6,975 nucleotides of DNA from Trueperaceae bacterium (GTDB taxonomy: Bacteria > Deinococcota > Deinococci > Deinococcales > Trueperaceae). Both the position numbers and the translations under genes were made by a program. Under the pieces are notes generated by a model. That model saw nothing but the letters and a program-made list of their open reading frames with translations. It did no database searches and was not told the DNA's origin. Location: the NCBI GenBank assembly GCA_007122815.1, contig SKSV01000167.1:1-6975 (forward strand), in the 5' to 3' direction. Positions 4,580-6,975 of the stretch are shown here, piece after piece. Position 1 is the stretch's first letter; each line of letters starts with the position of its first letter.

Positions 4580-5391
4580 CAGGCTCCCCCGAAGAGCTTC
4601 CGCAGACCGGCCATGAAGCCGCGCTTCTCGTCGAACTGCAGGTAAGGGACCTCATCGCCGCGGATGCGACGGGCGATGTTGCGGAAGGCCTGCGAGGCGG
4701 AGGACTTGGAGCCCGCGCTGTCGAGGCTGGCGGGGCTGCCCACGTTCGTCGAGATGAGGATGTGCTCGTCCTCAGGAACGATACCGATCAGCTTCACTCC
4801 CAGGATCTCCAGGACGTCGTCGACCTCGAGCATGTCTCCGCGCTTGACCATGGCGGGGCGCAAGCGGTTGACGATGAGCCTCACCTCGGTGATCTCCCTG
4901 GCTTCCAGCAGACCGATGATCCGGTCGGCATCGCGCACCGAGGAAACCTCGGGGTTCACCACCACCAGCGCGCCGGTGGCGGCTGATGCGGCGGTGCGGA
5001 AACCGCTCTCGATCCCCGCCGGGCTGTCGATTACGACACGGTCGAAGCCTTCGTCTTCCAGCAGGTGCTTGACGGTCTCCTGCATGCGCTGCTCAGAGAG
5101 CGCGCTCTTGTCCTTGGTCTGCGAGGCGGCGAGCAGGTGGAGGGTGTCCACCCGCTTGTCTCGGATCAGGGCCTGGCGCAGCTTGCAGCGCCCCTCGAAG
5201 ACGTCGATGAGGTCGAACACTACGCGACCCTCGAGTCCCATGACCACGTCTAGGTTGCGCAGCCCCACGTCGGTGTCTACCACACACACCTTCTCGCCGA
5301 GCTTGGCCAGGGCCGCGCCGACGTTCGCGGTGGTGGTGGTCTTGCCGACTCCCCCCTTGCCAGAGGTCACGACGATAGCTTTGGCGTTCAC
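4579..5391 (-). CDS. minD: Septum site-determining ATPase MinD
   Basis: This 270-residue protein, the same length as E. coli MinD, is a membrane-binding P-loop ATPase of the ParA/MinD family that recruits MinC and is released by MinE. It shows the deviant Walker A KGGVGKTTTT at 12-21 (signature Lys12, P-loop Lys17), switch I DTDVGLRNLD at 39-48, and Walker B/switch II VVIDSPAGIESGF at about 119-131. The C-terminal membrane-targeting amphipathic helix is EKRGFMAGLRKLFGGA. The frame is open to 5604, but the extra N-terminal 71 residues are basic, low-complexity and overlap uvrD. GTG 5389-5391 puts the P-loop at its normal place and has GGAGGG 10 nt upstream, so that start is preferred. minE follows with a one-base overlap. 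The neighbour upstream is uvrD, not minC. Confidence 0.96.
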   Translation of the reverse strand: MNAKAIVVTSGKGGVGKTTTTANVGAALAKLGEKVCVVDTDVGLRNLDVVMGLEGRVVFDLIDVFEGRCKLRQALIRDKRVDTLHLLAASQTKDKSALSEQRMQETVKHLLEDEGFDRVVIDSPAGIESGFRTAASAATGALVVVNPEVSSVRDADRIIGLLEAREITEVRLIVNRLRPAMVKRGDMLEVDDVLEILGVKLIGIVPEDEHILISTNVGSPASLDSAGSKSSASQAFRNIARRIRGDEVPYLQFDEKRGFMAGLRKLFGGA

Positions 5392-5401
5392 AGAAGCGGA
5401 G

Positions 5402-5407
5402 CCCTCC
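5402..5407 (-). promoter_or_regulatory. Ribosome binding site deciding the minD GTG start
   Basis: GGAGGG on the minus strand lies 10 nt before GTG 5389-5391. It is the only Shine-Dalgarno-like sequence near the position where homology requires the protein to begin. Confidence 0.55.
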
Positions 5408-5431
5408 AGGAGATCGGCCGGTCGGACGAGG

Positions 5432-5445
5432 GCCCCGACGGGGGC
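5432..5445 (-). other. Small G-C hairpin in the uvrD-minD gap
   Basis: GCCCC-GACG-GGGGC forms a 5-bp stem with a 4-nt loop, 40 nt before the minD start. It could be part of a uvrD terminator or of the minD leader. A TATCGT box at 5473-5478 (minus) could be a minD -10, giving a leader of about 75 nt, but no -35 fits it. Confidence 0.25.
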
Positions 5446-5491
5446 AACAGACCGGAACCGGCACGTGGCGGAACGATACCACAGCCCTGCC

Positions 5492-5505
5492 GCCCTCTCG
5501 AGGGC
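5492..5505 (-). terminator. Short hairpin just after the uvrD stop
   Basis: GCCCT and AGGGC pair around a 4-nt loop, 4 nt beyond the uvrD stop codon on the minus strand. The stem is only 5 bp and no U-tract follows, so uvrD-to-minD readthrough is possible. Confidence 0.25.
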
Positions 5506-5509
5506 TCGC

Positions 5510-6975
5510 TCAGGCGGGTTCCAGGTTGGCGAACCGTGCCGCCAGGCGCTTCGCGCCGGCCTCCTCGAAGACCACCGTGAGCTCGGTCCGCCCACCCTCG
5601 CCACTCACTCCCACCACGGTACCCGCCCCGTACTTGGGGTGCCGAACCCGCTCGCCGCCCCGGTATGCGCTGCTCTGCCCACCTCCAGACCGGGTTGCCG
5701 CTGGCGCGTTGGGCACCTCCCAGGCGTCGCCTGGTTGGGGTCGCCGAGGGGGGCCCTCGTGCAGCGCCCGACCGAACACGTCGATCTCCTGGAGCGCCCC
5801 CTTTGGAAGGTCCTCGAGGAACCGGCTCGGGCGGGCGAACTCGGTGCGGCCGAAGGTCATACGTGAAGAGCAGTGGACGAGGAACAGCTGCTCTTGAGCG
5901 CGGGTGATACCGACGTAGAGGAGACGTCGCTCCTCCTCGAGCTCCTCCAACCGGGCGGTGGCGGATCGGTGCGGCAGCAGCTGCTCCTCCAGACCCACCA
6001 CGAACACGACCGGGAACTCCAGCCCTTTCGCGTTGTGGAGCGTCATCAGGGTGACGGCTTCCGAGGGCAGCGGACCGTTTACGGCCTCCACGGCGCGGTC
6101 GTCCACGCTGGTCATCAGCGCTGCCTCGTCGAGGAAGTCGGCGATCCCGCCGCCGGACTCCTCCTCCCACTCCGTGACGGCGGCTACGAGCTCGTCGAGG
6201 TTCTCGATCCGCGCCAGCGCCTCGTGGCTCCCCTCGACGCGCAACGCTTCCAGGTAACCGCTCTGGTCCAAGACCGCCTTGAGGAACTGGCTGGCCGGCA
6301 GCGTGTCGGCGGCCTCGGAGAGATCGTCCATCAGCTGGACGAACTCCGCGATGCGCTTAACGGCGGTACTGCCACGCAGGGCCTCGTCCGCGGCGCGCAG
6401 GGCGTCCGCGAGTCGCAGCCCGTGCCGCTGCGCGTAAGCGCTCAAACCGCGCTCGCTGGTCTGTCCGATGCCGCGTTTCGGGCGGTTCAGGACTCGGCGC
6501 CAGGCCACGTCGTCTGCGGCGTTGAGCGCCGCGCGTGCGTACGCCAGCGCGTCCTTCACCTCGCGACGCTCGTAGAAGCCGACGCCGCCCACGATCACGG
6601 CGGGCAGGGCGGCTCGCCGCAGCGACTCCTCCAGCACTCGCGATTGAGCGTTGGTCCGGTACAGGATCGCACAGTCGCTCAGCTTCACGCCCTCGCCCTG
6701 GAGGCGCTCGATCGTGCGCGCCACGAAGTCGGCCTCGGCGCGGTGATCGTTCGCCCGGTACAGCCTCACCGGCGGCCCCTGGTCCTTGGTGGCGCGGAGG
6801 TCCTTCTCGAGCCTGCCTACGTTGTGGGCGATCAGCGCGTTCGCGATCCCGAGGACGCTGGCTACGCTGCGGTAGTTGAGCTCCAGGCGGTACACGATGG
6901 AATCTTCGTAGTCTCGCTGGAAGTCCAGGATGTTGCGGATGTCCGCGCTGCGGAACCCGTAGATGCCCTGATCTG
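5510..6975 (-). CDS. uvrD: UvrD/PcrA-type superfamily 1 DNA helicase, C-terminal part, 5' end outside window
   Basis: The frame is open from the window edge to TGA 5510-5512, giving the last 487 or so residues of a protein usually about 700-770 long; the N-terminal Walker A/B region lies beyond the edge. The 3'-to-5' SF1A helicase motors unwind DNA in nucleotide excision and mismatch repair and remove stalled polymerases. Visible motifs, numbered in the fragment: DQGIYGFRSADI (1-12, motif III), YRLELNYRS (28-36, motif IV), a 2B-domain region with RPKRGIGQTSERGL, motif V TLMTLHNAKGLEFPVVFV (about 308-325), and motif VI EERRLLYVGITRA (about 346-358). After a Pro/Gly-rich linker, residues about 437-486 form the Tudor-like module GERVRHPKYGAGTVVGV...FANLEP, which in PcrA/UvrD contacts RNA polymerase. 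A GTG at 6895 is internal, not the start. PcrA and UvrD cannot be told apart here. Confidence 0.95.
   Translation of the reverse strand, partial: DQGIYGFRSADIRNILDFQRDYEDSIVYRLELNYRSVASVLGIANALIAHNVGRLEKDLRATKDQGPPVRLYRANDHRAEADFVARTIERLQGEGVKLSDCAILYRTNAQSRVLEESLRRAALPAVIVGGVGFYERREVKDALAYARAALNAADDVAWRRVLNRPKRGIGQTSERGLSAYAQRHGLRLADALRAADEALRGSTAVKRIAEFVQLMDDLSEAADTLPASQFLKAVLDQSGYLEALRVEGSHEALARIENLDELVAAVTEWEEESGGGIADFLDEAALMTSVDDRAVEAVNGPLPSEAVTLMTLHNAKGLEFPVVFVVGLEEQLLPHRSATARLEELEEERRLLYVGITRAQEQLFLVHCSSRMTFGRTEFARPSRFLEDLPKGALQEIDVFGRALHEGPPRRPQPGDAWEVPNAPAATRSGGGQSSAYRGGERVRHPKYGAGTVVGVSGEGGRTELTVVFEEAGAKRLAARFANLEPA

Noticed and set aside
5392..5604. N-terminal extension of minD by 71 residues
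   Set aside because: The extension is basic and low-complexity, overlaps the 3' end of uvrD, and would put the P-loop far from its normal position. The GTG at 5391 has a Shine-Dalgarno and gives the standard 270 residues.
4664..5866. Long 400-codon open frame on the + strand opposite minD and uvrD
   Set aside because: Ser/Arg/Thr-rich with no family motif. It mirrors minD and uvrD, which have unmistakable motifs, and is a GC-rich antisense shadow.
5388..6170. 260-codon minus-strand open frame overlapping uvrD
   Set aside because: Gly/Arg/Pro-rich composition without domains. It is an out-of-frame shadow of the helicase gene.

Overview
This is a GC-rich, gene-dense, chromosome-like window from a Gram-negative-type (diderm) bacterium. 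A C-terminal outer-membrane beta-barrel, a long-form hibernation factor, MinD/MinE, a PcrA-type helicase with its C-terminal polymerase-binding module, and several genes with a TANNNT box 5-9 nt before the start codon and no Shine-Dalgarno sequence together suggest Deinococcota, perhaps the Truepera side. That assignment is an inference from gene content and promoter style. No tRNA, rRNA, CRISPR array, insertion sequence or phage gene is visible.

Layout. Bases 1-642 (+) are the 3' end of an outer-membrane barrel gene, closed by a very strong UUCG-capped terminator hairpin at 666-702. A diacylglycerol-kinase-family lipid kinase (783-1670, -) converges on it. It diverges, across 53 bp containing a perfect 13-bp palindrome, from a stand-alone GlmU-like left-handed beta-helix protein (1724-2392, +). 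That gene converges on hpf (2427-2960, -), with a hairpin in the 34-bp gap. hpf diverges from a cysteine-rich HxlR-family regulator (3065-3490, +). The regulator converges on a receiver-like protein with a C-terminal coiled coil (3548-4213, -). Upstream of that gene on the same strand lie minE (4340-4579), minD (4579-5391) and the 3' part of a uvrD/pcrA helicase gene (5510 to the window edge).

How the genes relate. minD and minE are translationally coupled (TGATG overlap) and form the division-site selection ATPase/activator pair; minC is not in this window. A hairpin after minE and a promoter directly before the receiver-like gene suggest that gene is transcribed separately, although it lies beside the min genes. 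The remaining genes look like ordinary housekeeping functions: phospholipid metabolism, ribosome hibernation, DNA repair or conflict resolution, and envelope.

Most worth a second look are the receiver-like protein, which lacks the phosphoacceptor Asp and the conserved Thr/Ser, the HxlR protein with two CxxC pairs, the orphan GlmU-like acyltransferase half, the palindromic operator candidate and the repeated leaderless promoter signature. I see no clearly new multi-gene system.
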